Below are positions 9,321 through 17,221 of a stretch of 64,000 bases of DNA, in pieces. This DNA comes from Bradyrhizobium paxllaeri (lineage in GTDB: Bacteria > Pseudomonadota > Alphaproteobacteria > Rhizobiales > Xanthobacteraceae): NCBI RefSeq assembly GCF_001693515.2, contig NZ_CP042968.1:2108001-2172000 (forward strand), written 5' to 3'. Each line of letters starts with the position of its first letter. Position 1 is the stretch's first letter. Below the pieces are notes generated by a model that saw only the letters and a list, made by a program, of their open reading frames with translations, did no database searches and was not told the origin of the DNA. The translations under genes were made by a program, and so were the position numbers.

Positions 9321-10090
9321 TTATTGCAGCCGGATGTCCCGGACGACGAACATCCGTTCCAGGCCGAGCACGAGCCCATACAGCGCCACGCCCAGCAATG
9401 TCAGCAGTACCACCGCCATCACCATCGCCGGCGTATCGAGCGACGACTGCACCTGGATCATGAGGTAGCCGAGCCCGCGCTCGGAGGCGATGAACTCGCC
9501 GACGATGGCGCCGGCCACCGCCAGGATCGCGCCGACTTTCATCCCGGAAAATACGTAAGGTAGCGCGCCCGGCAGCTGGATTTTGCGGAACAGCGTCCAG
9601 CGCGAGCCGCGCAGCGATTTCACGAGGTCGAGGAGGTCCGGTTCCACCTCGCTCAACCCGCGGGCGGTGGTGAGCAGGATCGGAAAGAAGCAGATCGAGA
9701 ACGCGATCAGGATGTTCGGGAAGATGCCATAGGAGAACCAGACGATGAACAGCGGGCCGAGCGCCACTTTCGGAATCATGTTCAGCGTCACGACAGCGGC
9801 AGCAGCAACAGGCTGACCAGCGGTGACCAGGTGAACATCACCGCCAGCATGATGCCGACCACCGCGCCCAGGCAGAATCCACCGAGAATTTCGGCCGCCG
9901 TCACCGCGAGATTGGAAAGCCAGGCATAGCCGGGCGTGCCCAGCGTCTTGATGGTTGCAAGCGGCGAGGGCAGGATGAATCTCGGTACCTGGAAGAAATC
10001 GACCAGCACCTGCCAGAGCACGATCACGGCCAGATGCACGATCAGGATGATCGCGAAAGACCGTGCCGATCCGCCATCACCGCTGAACAC
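9321..10090 (-). pseudogene. NitT/TauT-type ABC transporter permease, interrupted by a frameshift
   Basis: Two overlapping reading frames encode one permease. The upstream part (10090 down to 9788, GTG start, GGGGAG upstream) ends in LLLLPLS-stop. The downstream part (9791 down to 9321) begins VTLNMIPKVALGPLF and carries the EAA-loop-like segment and C-terminal helices. Together they make a normal ~256-residue SsuC/TauC-like protein with one base missing near 9791-9793. The junction reads GTGA, so translational coupling or reinitiation could still make two pieces, but the cut falls inside the conserved core. It is the first gene of the operon and would pair with the ATPase at 5614. A sequencing error is a real alternative. 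Confidence 0.8.
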
Positions 10091-10135
10091 CGCATACTCC
10101 CCTGGCCCGCGCCCGGTTCCCCGTCGCGTGGCGGC

Positions 10136-10164
10136 AATCTATCGCGGCCTCTCCCGGTAATCAA
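10136..10164 (-). promoter_or_regulatory. Predicted promoter of the minus-strand transporter/enzyme operon
   Basis: Read on the minus strand, TTGATT (10164-10159) and TAGATT (10141-10136) are separated by 17 bases, a good sigma-70 arrangement 46 bases upstream of the GTG start of the permease. The -35 hexamer lies inside the palindrome at 10159-10178, so a protein bound there would block it. Confidence 0.55.
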
Positions 10165-10178
10165 CCATATGGTTGATT
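10159..10178. promoter_or_regulatory. Perfect 20-bp palindrome, predicted TetR operator 1
   Basis: AATCAACCATATGGTTGATT is a perfect inverted repeat. It overlaps the last bases of the tetR gene and the -35 element of the downstream operon promoter. The 16-base core TCAACCATATGGTTGA recurs with 3 differences in front of tetR and the divergent binding-protein gene at 10827-10842. That pairing is what makes it a likely operator. Confidence 0.7.
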
Positions 10179-10824
10179 AGGGGCGCAGCGAGTGCATCAC
10201 CAGATCGACCACGTGTTTGCGGCGGGCCTGCCGGGCGGCCTTGCTCGACAAATCCTTGCCGAAAATCGCCGACAGGGTCGGCGTATTCGAAAAGTAGAAA
10301 TAGCTGAGGCCGGCAATCGAGATATAGAGGTGAACGGGATTGATACCCCTGCGGAAGATGCCGGCCTTCACGCCCTGGGACAGGGTGGTCGAGACGAGGC
10401 TGACCAGCGGCGAATGCATCGCTTCCAGCTTGCGCGAGCCGCGGACATGGCGGGCGCCGCCGCGGTTTTCGTCGTTCAGCAGCACGATGAAATCGGGATG
10501 GGCGGCGAGGTAATCGAAGGAACTTTCGATCAGCTTCTTGATCGCCTGCTCGGGCGGCAATCCCTCGAGGTTCAGCTCGCGTTCCTGGGCGCGGATTTCC
10601 TCATAGACCCATTCCAGCACCGCCAGATACAGCGCATCCTTGTCTCCGAAATAGTGATAGACAAGCTGCTTGTTGACGCCCGCGCGCGCGGCGATCTCGT
10701 CGACGCGGGCGCCGGCGAGGCCGCTATCGGCGAATTCGCGCCGCGCCGCCGTCAGCAGTTTCCTGCGGGTCGCGGCCGGATCGCGCCGCTGCGGCTTTAG
10801 GTCGTTGGATCGTTTTTTGGGCAT
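10177..10824 (-). CDS. TetR-family transcriptional regulator
   Basis: This 215-residue repressor has an N-terminal helix-turn-helix (residues ~38-60, VDEIAARAGVNKQLVYHYFG) after a basic arm, and a longer ligand-binding region of the RutR-like TetR_C type. I chose the ATG at 10824; a TTG at 10845 would extend it into the operator-like palindrome. It lies between the ThiY-like binding-protein gene and the transporter/enzyme operon, with matching palindromes on both sides. The likely role is a repressor of both units and of itself, released by the imported compound or a product. The effector is unknown. Confidence 0.88.
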   Translation of the reverse strand: MPKKRSNDLKPQRRDPAATRRKLLTAARREFADSGLAGARVDEIAARAGVNKQLVYHYFGDKDALYLAVLEWVYEEIRAQERELNLEGLPPEQAIKKLIESSFDYLAAHPDFIVLLNDENRGGARHVRGSRKLEAMHSPLVSLVSTTLSQGVKAGIFRRGINPVHLYISIAGLSYFYFSNTPTLSAIFGKDLSSKAARQARRKHVVDLVMHSLRP

Positions 10825-10826
10825 TT

Positions 10827-10842
10827 CCAACCAAATAGTTGA
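10827..10842. promoter_or_regulatory. Imperfect palindrome, predicted TetR operator 2
   Basis: CCAACCAAATAGTTGA matches the core of operator 1 (TCAACCATATGGTTGA) at 13 of 16 positions. It sits directly upstream of the tetR start (10824) and overlaps the first bases of the TTGACA -35 hexamer (10839-10844) of the divergent binding-protein promoter. It could therefore control both directions. Confidence 0.6.
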
Positions 10843-10867
10843 CAAGTCGTCTGGTCCCTTGTTGCAT
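10839..10867 (+). promoter_or_regulatory. Predicted promoter of the ThiY-like binding-protein gene
   Basis: A consensus TTGACA (10839-10844) is followed after 17 bases by TTGCAT (10862-10867), 57 bases before the ATG. The -10 is weak, but the -35 is exact and overlaps operator 2. Confidence 0.5.
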
Positions 10868-10923
10868 TGGTAGCGTCACCGAACAGCGACGACAAGATCG
10901 GGTTGCAGAACGAGGAGGGTGCA

Positions 10924-11928
10924 ATGAAGGCTTTGCGAATTGCGGGATTGGCGCTTGCGCTTGCCGTGCCGGCCGCTCCCGGTGCTGCGGCCGAGGCGGT
11001 CAACCTGATCCTGAACTGGACACCGACCGCGGACCACTCGCCGTTCTACTACGCCAAGTCGCAAGGCTGGTACGAGAAGGCGGGCATCGATCTTACGATC
11101 GAGGTCGGCAAGGGCTCCGGCGTCTCCTCGCTGAAAGTCGGCTCCGGCGGCTCGCCGTTCGGCATCGCCGATCTCGCGACGACGCTGGTGGCCAAGAGCA
11201 AGGGCGCCGACGTGGTGGCGCTGATGAGCATCTACGCCAACACCGGGCAGACCTTCTACTGGCTGAAGAGCTACGGCGTGAACGGGCCGAAGGACTTTCC
11301 GAACCACAAGATCGGCAATCCGCCCGGCGATGCCTCGCGGGTGATGTGGCCGGCCTTCGCCAAGGCCGCCGGCATCGCGCCCGACTCCGTGAATTTCGTC
11401 AATGTCGGCCCGACCGCCAAGATCGCGGCGCTGAAGAGCCACACCGTCGATATCATCAGCGACTTCTACAACGAGCACGATCTGAAGGTGATCGAGTTCG
11501 GCGCCGATCTCGGCTACGTCAACTGGAAGGACATCGGGCTCAATCCCTACGGCAACTCGCTGATCGTCAACGGCGCTTACCTTGCGAAGAACCCGAAGTT
11601 GGTCGAGGATTTCGTCAGGATCAGCCAGAAGGCCTATGCGGCCTGCGTCGCCGACGTCGCGCCGTGTCTCAAGGCGCTGCTCGATCATGCCTCCGGTCTC
11701 GACAAGGAAAACCAGCAGCGCCAGTGGGAGCGCATCAAGTTTTTGATGACCGACGAATTCACCGCCACCAAGGCGCTGGGCTGGATCGACGCCGAGCGCA
11801 TGAAAAAGGACTACGAGCTGGTGCAGACCTATCTCGGCATGGAAAAGCCGTTCGACGTGAACACGGCGTTTTCGACGAAGATGCTGGATCAGTCGATCAA
11901 GATGGATGCCAGCAAGGTGAAGAAGTAG
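10924..11928 (+). CDS. ABC transporter substrate-binding protein, ThiY/NMT1 (NitT/TauT) type
   Basis: This is a periplasmic binding protein of 334 residues with a Sec signal peptide (cleavage near AAA at residues 18-22). The mature start NLILNWTPTADHSPFYYA closely resembles the opening of ThiY and NMT1/THI5 domains, which bind pyrimidine precursors such as formylaminopyrimidine. ATG 10924 has GAGGAGG six bases upstream and is preferred to an in-frame start at 10867. The gene diverges from tetR, and its permease and ATPase partners are on the other strand in the same neighbourhood. The ligand may be a pyrimidine-like or other N-heterocyclic compound, but this is inference. Confidence 0.87.
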   Translation: MKALRIAGLALALAVPAAPGAAAEAVNLILNWTPTADHSPFYYAKSQGWYEKAGIDLTIEVGKGSGVSSLKVGSGGSPFGIADLATTLVAKSKGADVVALMSIYANTGQTFYWLKSYGVNGPKDFPNHKIGNPPGDASRVMWPAFAKAAGIAPDSVNFVNVGPTAKIAALKSHTVDIISDFYNEHDLKVIEFGADLGYVNWKDIGLNPYGNSLIVNGAYLAKNPKLVEDFVRISQKAYAACVADVAPCLKALLDHASGLDKENQQRQWERIKFLMTDEFTATKALGWIDAERMKKDYELVQTYLGMEKPFDVNTAFSTKMLDQSIKMDASKVKK

Positions 11929-11941
11929 GGCCTTGAGGCGT

Positions 11942-12044
11942 CGTCATTCCGGGGCGTGCGTCAGCACGAACCCGGAATCTCGAGATTCCCCGATGCGCAA
12001 TTGCGCATCTGAGGTCTGGTCCTTCGCACCATCCCGGAATGACG
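11942..12044. repeat. Palindromic intergenic repeat with nested hairpins
   Basis: CGTCATTCCGGG at 11942-11953 is repeated inverted at 12033-12044. Between them are two further perfect palindromes: GGAATCTCGAGATTCC (11974-11989) and GATGCGCAATTGCGCATC (11992-12009). It fills the gap between two converging transporter genes and could act as a bidirectional terminator or a dispersed REP-like element. Confidence 0.75.
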
Positions 12045-12095
12045 GGGTTCAATCTCGCTCCTCGCAATGATGTGGTGAGGTCCGCGCCTCATCTC

Positions 12096-13070
12096 TCACT
12101 GCAGCGCCATGCCCGACGTCGCGATCACCTTCGTCAGCTTCTCGTGGTCCGCCTTCATCAGTGCGGCGAGCTCATTCAGCGGCATCGGTTTGCCCGGGAT
12201 GTTGGCGACCGCGAGCTGGCGCTGCACGTCCGGATTCTGCAGCGCCTTGTTGATGCCGTCGTTGATCTTCGCGACGATCGCATCGGGCGTTCCGGCCTGA
12301 ACATAGATGCCATACCAGGGCACGTAGGTGGCCTCCGGAAATCCGGCTTCCGCAATCGTCGGTACATCGGGCAGGTCGGCGACGCGCCTGTCGGTCATGA
12401 CGGCCAGCGGCTTCACGCTGCCGGCCTTGATGTGCGGCAGTGCCAATTCGAGCGAGACGATCTCGAAATGCATCAGGTTCGTCATCAGGTCGATCAAGGC
12501 CTGCGGCTGGCCCTTGTAGCCGACATTGGTGAGCCTGATGCCAGCGGCCTGGAACAGTTTTTGCGCGCTCAGGTCGATGGATGAGCCGGTGCCGGGATTG
12601 CCGAAGTTCAGTTCGCCCGGCTTCTTGCGTGCGATCTCGACGAATTCCTTGATGGTGCCGGCCGGCATCGAGGGATGCACCAGCGCCACGCTCTGGTTCC
12701 AGACCGCAAGCCCAACGCATTTGAGGTCCTTCAGCGCGTCCCAGCCGGCGTCCTTGTAGAGCGTCGGGTTGACCAGCGCCGCCGGGCCGGTGACCAGCCA
12801 TGTGTATCCATCAGGCTCGCTGCGTGCCACCGAAGCCGTGCCGATATTGCTGTTGCCGCCGGGTCTTGCCTCGATCACCACCGTCTGCCTCCAGTCGCGG
12901 CCGACCTGTTCGGTTACGGCACGGGCGACGATGTCGACAATGCCGCCGGCGGGGTAGGGCACGACGATGCGGATCGGGCGGTTCGGATAATTGCCCTGTG
13001 CCTGCGCGGCACCGGCGAGCAGCATGATGGCGCCCAGCGCAAAGCCCAGCGCGGTTTTGATCCGGCTCAT
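12096..13070 (-). CDS. Tripartite tricarboxylate transporter substrate-binding protein (TctC/Bug family)
   Basis: This 324-residue periplasmic protein begins with a signal peptide (cleavage near AQA, residue 24). The mature start YPNRPIRIVVPYPAGGIVDIVAR is the hallmark of the Bug family. These usually bind carboxylic acids for TctAB permeases, but no tctA or tctB is in the window, which is common for orphan Bug proteins. ATG 13070 follows GGGAGGGAAG. It is 63 bases downstream of the IclR gene on the same strand and may be co-transcribed with it. The ligand could be an organic acid formed by the divergent catabolic operon. Confidence 0.92.
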   Translation of the reverse strand: MSRIKTALGFALGAIMLLAGAAQAQGNYPNRPIRIVVPYPAGGIVDIVARAVTEQVGRDWRQTVVIEARPGGNSNIGTASVARSEPDGYTWLVTGPAALVNPTLYKDAGWDALKDLKCVGLAVWNQSVALVHPSMPAGTIKEFVEIARKKPGELNFGNPGTGSSIDLSAQKLFQAAGIRLTNVGYKGQPQALIDLMTNLMHFEIVSLELALPHIKAGSVKPLAVMTDRRVADLPDVPTIAEAGFPEATYVPWYGIYVQAGTPDAIVAKINDGINKALQNPDVQRQLAVANIPGKPMPLNELAALMKADHEKLTKVIATSGMALQ

Positions 13071-13133
13071 TCTTCCCTCCCCATTTTTGGCGCATCTTGC
13101 GAGCGATGCGCCTTGCCCCTCTGACGGGGGAAT

Positions 13134-13955
13134 TCAGTCGCTCGTCACCAGCGAGCGGATGCTGCGCGCCAGCCCCAGCATGCGCGGCCCGCATTCGCGT
13201 TCGATCTGTTCGGCGTTGAAACGAAACGAGGGGATGCCGCAATTGACCGAGAGGCAATCGCCCGACGGCGTGCGGTACAGCGGCGCTGCGACGCCAAAAA
13301 TCTCGCGCCGCCATTCGCCGAGCGAAATCGCAAAGCCGCGCTCCCTGCAAAGCTCGACATCCGGCAGCGTCCGCCGCTCGACATAGTCGGCTTCTTCCGG
13401 GCGCTCGGCCTTCACGGCAGCCACATACGCATCGAGCTCTTCTTTGGTGAAGAGCGACAGCAGCGCGCGACCGACCGCGGTCGGCGCCAGCGAGCTGGCA
13501 AAGCCGACGTCAGGCAGATGCGCCACCGCGTCGGTGGTGCGCAGCGTCTCGACATAGATGAAGTCGAGCCCGAACGGCATCGCGATCGAAACCGTGCCGC
13601 CGGTGTAGGCGGCGAACTCGCGCATCAGGGGACGCGCCAGTTGCCGCACCTTCAATGCCGACAGCACCGGATAGGCGGCGGCGAGAATGCCGAGCCCGAG
13701 CTGGAAGCGCCCCTTGGCGTCACGCTTGAGATAGCCGAGCTGCGCCAGCGTGTAGGTCAGCCGCGACACCGTCGGCCGGGACAGGCCGGTGTGCAGCGCG
13801 AGTTCAGCATTTGACAGCGAGCCGCCGCGGTTACGGAAGGCCGCCAGCACGTCCAGCCCATGCGCCAGCGTGGTCGCGAAGGAGGGATCGGCCTGGTCCT
13901 CCGGGGCGCCGGGCCGCGGCGGGGAGGACGACTGGATGCTGGAAGTCGTTGCCAT
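13134..13955 (-). CDS. IclR-family transcriptional regulator
   Basis: The 273-residue protein has a winged helix-turn-helix (residues ~32-90, with SNAELALHTGLSRPTVSRL) and a C-terminal IclR effector domain (residues ~100-270) ending with the conserved SVNCGIPSF-like region. It is divergent from the acyl-CoA dehydrogenase/monooxygenase/alkylsulfatase genes and upstream of a Bug-family binding protein. IclR proteins usually regulate the adjacent divergent catabolic operon, so that is the predicted role. The 69-base divergent gap holds inverted and direct repeats that could be its site. Confidence 0.9.
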   Translation of the reverse strand: MATTSSIQSSSPPRPGAPEDQADPSFATTLAHGLDVLAAFRNRGGSLSNAELALHTGLSRPTVSRLTYTLAQLGYLKRDAKGRFQLGLGILAAAYPVLSALKVRQLARPLMREFAAYTGGTVSIAMPFGLDFIYVETLRTTDAVAHLPDVGFASSLAPTAVGRALLSLFTKEELDAYVAAVKAERPEEADYVERRTLPDVELCRERGFAISLGEWRREIFGVAAPLYRTPSGDCLSVNCGIPSFRFNAEQIERECGPRMLGLARSIRSLVTSD

Positions 13956-13986
13956 AGGATGGAATATCGGACCAAATCCGGAAGAT

Positions 13987-14026
13987 TGTCAATATATCGA
14001 AATGAATTTGCTAATTGTGTCGATAT
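13987..14026. promoter_or_regulatory. Repeated motif in the IclR / acyl-CoA dehydrogenase divergent gap
   Basis: TGTCAATAT (13987-13995) recurs as TGTCGATAT (14018-14026), and ATATCGA (13994-14000) is inverted as TCGATAT (14020-14026). The stretch is much more AT-rich than its flanks. It is a candidate IclR binding region and promoter, on position and pattern only. Confidence 0.35.
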
Positions 14027-15299
14027 GCGCTTAGGTTCTACCAAAAGGGAGGCCGACCTGGATTTCGATCTGTCCGCTCGATCGGAAGCGTGGCTGGAGA
14101 AGCTGCAGTCCTTCTTCGATCACGAGGTGCTGCCGCGCCATCGCGCCTGGCTTGAACATGCCGCCAGAGGGGAGGCCGCGCCCTTCATGGGTGACTTGCA
14201 GCGAAAGGCGCGCGCGGCCGGCCTGTGGAATCTCGGTCTTCCCGAACTGGCGGACGACGAGCCCGGCACGCGGCTGTCCAACCTCGACTATGCGCCGCTT
14301 GCGGAGGTGATGGGCCGGCTGTTCTGGGCACCGGAGGTTTTCAACTGCCAGGCGCCCGACGTGCCCAACATGATCGCGCTGCAGAATTGCGCCACACCTG
14401 AGCAGAAGGCGCGCTGGCTGCGGCCGCTGCTGGAAGCGAAGACGCGTTCGGCCTTCGGCATGACCGAGCCGGACGTGGCCTCCTCGGATGCGACCAATAT
14501 CGCGACCCGGATGGTCCGCGACGGTGACGACTACATCATCGACGGACGCAAATGGTTCATCACCGGCGCCGCGCATCCGCGCTGCAGTTTCCTGATCGTG
14601 CTGGGCGTGACCGATCCCGATGCCGGCCGCACGAGCCGCCATTCCTGCGTCATCGTGCCGATGGACGCGCCGGGCGTTCGGCTGGTGCGGCGGCTGCGCT
14701 GGATGGGATGCGAAGACCATGTCGCCCCGATCGGCGAACTGACGTTCGATCAGGTGCGTGTGCCGCGCGCGAACCTGCTCGGCGCCGAGGGCGAGGGTTT
14801 CAAGGTCGCGCAAATCCGCCTGGGGCCTGCGCGCATCCATCACTGCATGCGCTCGATCGGGCTGTGCGAGCTCTTGATCGAACTGATGATGGTGCGCTCG
14901 TCGGAGCGCGCGGCGTTCGGGCGCCCCGTGATCCAGTACGACACCGTGCAGCGCTGGATCGCCGAATCCCGCGTCGAGCTCGAACAGGCGCGCCTGCTCG
15001 CCTATCGCTGCGCGTGGCGGCTCGATCAGGCCGGCCATCAGGATGCCTGGCGCGACGTGTCGCTGATCAAGGTGGCGGTGCCCGCGATGCTGCAGCGGAT
15101 CGCCGACCGCGCCATGCAGGTGTTCGGCGCCATGGGCGGCTCCGACGACACGCCGATCCATCAGGCGCTCGCCTGGGGACGCCTGCTGCGCATCGGCGAC
15201 GGCCCCGATGAAGTCCACCTGCGGCAGATCTTCCGGATGGAGCCGATGCCGTCCTGGTCGGTCGCCAACTCGCCCTATCTGTCCGCACATCCGGCCTGA
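14025..15299 (+). CDS. Acyl-CoA dehydrogenase family protein
   Basis: This 424-residue flavoprotein would introduce a double bond into an acyl-CoA. Family motifs include FGMTEPDVASSDATNIATRM (substrate and FAD loop), KWFITGA, and a C-terminal QVFGAMGGSDDTPIHQ stretch typical of the ACAD10/11-like branch. The first in-frame ATG (14025) has no ribosome-binding site. A strong AAGGGAGG (14045-14052) lies 5 bases before an in-frame CTG at 14058, from which the protein would begin xDFDLSARSEAW, so the true start may be that CTG. It is followed by the monooxygenase gene after 49 bases and is probably controlled by the divergent IclR. Confidence 0.9.
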   Translation: MRLGSTKREADLDFDLSARSEAWLEKLQSFFDHEVLPRHRAWLEHAARGEAAPFMGDLQRKARAAGLWNLGLPELADDEPGTRLSNLDYAPLAEVMGRLFWAPEVFNCQAPDVPNMIALQNCATPEQKARWLRPLLEAKTRSAFGMTEPDVASSDATNIATRMVRDGDDYIIDGRKWFITGAAHPRCSFLIVLGVTDPDAGRTSRHSCVIVPMDAPGVRLVRRLRWMGCEDHVAPIGELTFDQVRVPRANLLGAEGEGFKVAQIRLGPARIHHCMRSIGLCELLIELMMVRSSERAAFGRPVIQYDTVQRWIAESRVELEQARLLAYRCAWRLDQAGHQDAWRDVSLIKVAVPAMLQRIADRAMQVFGAMGGSDDTPIHQALAWGRLLRIGDGPDEVHLRQIFRMEPMPSWSVANSPYLSAHPA

Positions 15300-15348
15300 G
15301 CGATGGTAATGACAAAGACATCTCGCATTTTCTGAAAGGCGCGTCCGG

Positions 15349-17169
15349 ATGACGATCACCGAGCAACCTCCGACCTCGCAAAAGGCTGCGATCGACAAGG
15401 AGCGGCTGCGCCAGAAATATCTGGACGAGCGCAACAAGCGGCTGCGCCCCGATGGCAACGATCAATATCTGCGCGTCGCCGGCCAGCTCGCGCATTATCT
15501 CGATGATCCCTATACGCCGGTCACCGCGCGCGAGCCGAAGACCGACCACGTCACCTTCGCCTTCATCGGCGGCGGTTTTGCCGGGCTCGCAACAGCAGCG
15601 CGACTGTCGGAGGCCGGCATCGGGGATATCCGCATCATCGAGAAGGGCGGCGACTTCGGCGGCACCTGGTACTGGAATCGCTATCCGGGCGCGCAGTGCG
15701 ATACCGCCTCGATGGTCTACATGCCGTTGCTCGAAGAGACCGGGCACATGCCGTCGGAGAAATATGCGCATGCGCCGGAAATCCTCACGCACTGCCAGCG
15801 CATCGGCAAGCAATACGGCCTCTACGACAACGCGCTGTTTCACACCGAGGTCGTGAGCCTCGACTGGGACGAGGCAAAGTCGCGCTGGCGCATCCGCACC
15901 AGCCGCGGCGACGACTTCACCGCGCAGTTCGTCGGCATGGGCACGGGTCCGCTTCACGTGCCGAAGCTTCCCGGCATCGAAGGCATCTCTTCGTTCAAAG
16001 GCCATTCGTTCCACACCAGCCGCTGGGACTATGACTATACCGGCGGCAACCCATCTGGCGGGTTGATGGACAAGCTGGCGGACAAGCGCGTCGGCATCAT
16101 CGGCACCGGCGCGACGTCCGTGCAGTGCGTGCCGCACCTCGCGCGCGCCTGCAAGGAACTCTACGTCTTCCAGCGCACGCCGTCCTCCGTCGACGTCAGA
16201 GCTAATGCGCCGATCGATTCGGAATGGTTCGCAGGCATCGCAACACCCGGCTGGCAGCAGCGCTGGCTGGAGAATTTTACGGCGAACCAGGCCGGCGGCT
16301 CCGCGGAAGAAGATCTGGTGCAGGATGGCTGGACCGATCTGTCGCGGCGGATCCGCGCCAAGGTCATGGATCTGCCGCGCGAGCAGCGAACACCGGCAAA
16401 CATGCTGGCGGCGTTTGAGGATTCCGATTTCGAGAAGATGGAGGAAATCCGCGCCCGGGTCGACAGCATCGTCAACGACCGCGAGGCTGCCGCGAAACTC
16501 AAGGCCTGGTATCGCCAGCTCTGCAAGCGGCCGTGCTTCCACGATTCCTATCTGCAGGCCTTCAACACGCCGGGCACCTATCTCGTGGATACCGACGGCA
16601 AGGGCGTCGAGCGCATCACCGAGAACGGCATCGTGGTTGCGGGCAGGGAATACCAGCTCGACTGCATCATTTATGCCTCGGGATTTGAGGTCGGCACCGA
16701 ATACAAGCGGCGCGCTGGCTTCGATCTGACCGGCCGCGGCGGCGTCAAGCTGTCGGAGCATTGGGCGTCCGGCATGCGCACCAAGCACGGCATCCACGTG
16801 CACGGCTTTCCGAACGCATTTTTCGTGCAGCCGACGCAAGGCGCCAATCTGATCTCCAACGTTCCGCACAATCTGACTGAAGCCGCCAGGACCATCGCGC
16901 TGATGGTCGGTCACGCCCGGACGAACGGCTTCAAGGAGATCGAAGTGACAAAAGAGGCCGAAGAGCGCTGGGTCGAGCTGCTGCTCACCGGCGCCGGCCG
17001 CATGATCGGCTCGCCGGACTGCACGCCGGGCTACTACAACAACGAAGGACGCGAGCCCGGCCCTGCGGCCAAGCTCAATGTCGGCCATCCCTCAGGCCCG
17101 ATGGCTTACTTCAAATATATCGAGGGATGGCGCAACAGTGGCCAGTTCGAGGGGCTGCAGTTTCGCTGA
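15349..17169 (+). CDS. Flavin-containing monooxygenase, Baeyer-Villiger type
   Basis: This 606-residue enzyme uses FAD and NADPH to insert oxygen next to a ketone or to oxidise a heteroatom. The FAD motif GGGFAG is at residues 74-79. The BVMO fingerprint FxGxxxHxxxW is present as FKGHSFHTSRW at 216-226. The NADPH-binding motif GTGATS is at 252-257. Length and motif order match cyclohexanone/phenylacetone-type BVMOs. It lies between an acyl-CoA dehydrogenase and an alkylsulfatase, apparently in one operon. The substrate is not known. Confidence 0.93.
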   Translation: MTITEQPPTSQKAAIDKERLRQKYLDERNKRLRPDGNDQYLRVAGQLAHYLDDPYTPVTAREPKTDHVTFAFIGGGFAGLATAARLSEAGIGDIRIIEKGGDFGGTWYWNRYPGAQCDTASMVYMPLLEETGHMPSEKYAHAPEILTHCQRIGKQYGLYDNALFHTEVVSLDWDEAKSRWRIRTSRGDDFTAQFVGMGTGPLHVPKLPGIEGISSFKGHSFHTSRWDYDYTGGNPSGGLMDKLADKRVGIIGTGATSVQCVPHLARACKELYVFQRTPSSVDVRANAPIDSEWFAGIATPGWQQRWLENFTANQAGGSAEEDLVQDGWTDLSRRIRAKVMDLPREQRTPANMLAAFEDSDFEKMEEIRARVDSIVNDREAAAKLKAWYRQLCKRPCFHDSYLQAFNTPGTYLVDTDGKGVERITENGIVVAGREYQLDCIIYASGFEVGTEYKRRAGFDLTGRGGVKLSEHWASGMRTKHGIHVHGFPNAFFVQPTQGANLISNVPHNLTEAARTIALMVGHARTNGFKEIEVTKEAEERWVELLLTGAGRMIGSPDCTPGYYNNEGREPGPAAKLNVGHPSGPMAYFKYIEGWRNSGQFEGLQFR

Positions 17170-17221
17170 CGCTGTTTTGAATTTCGACCTGCTGTTTCTT
17201 CTGCGTAAGGGAGCACCAACA

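Noticed and set aside
10159..10178. Reading the palindrome as an FNR/FixK-type box
   Set aside because: FixK boxes are TTGAT-N4-ATCAA; here the half-sites are in the opposite order (ATCAA then TTGAT), and a tetR gene is adjacent.
15067..17088. A 673-codon open frame on the minus strand
   Set aside because: It lies fully opposite the BVMO gene; its translation is rich in arginine, alanine and histidine without family resemblance, as is usual for antisense frames in GC-rich codon use.
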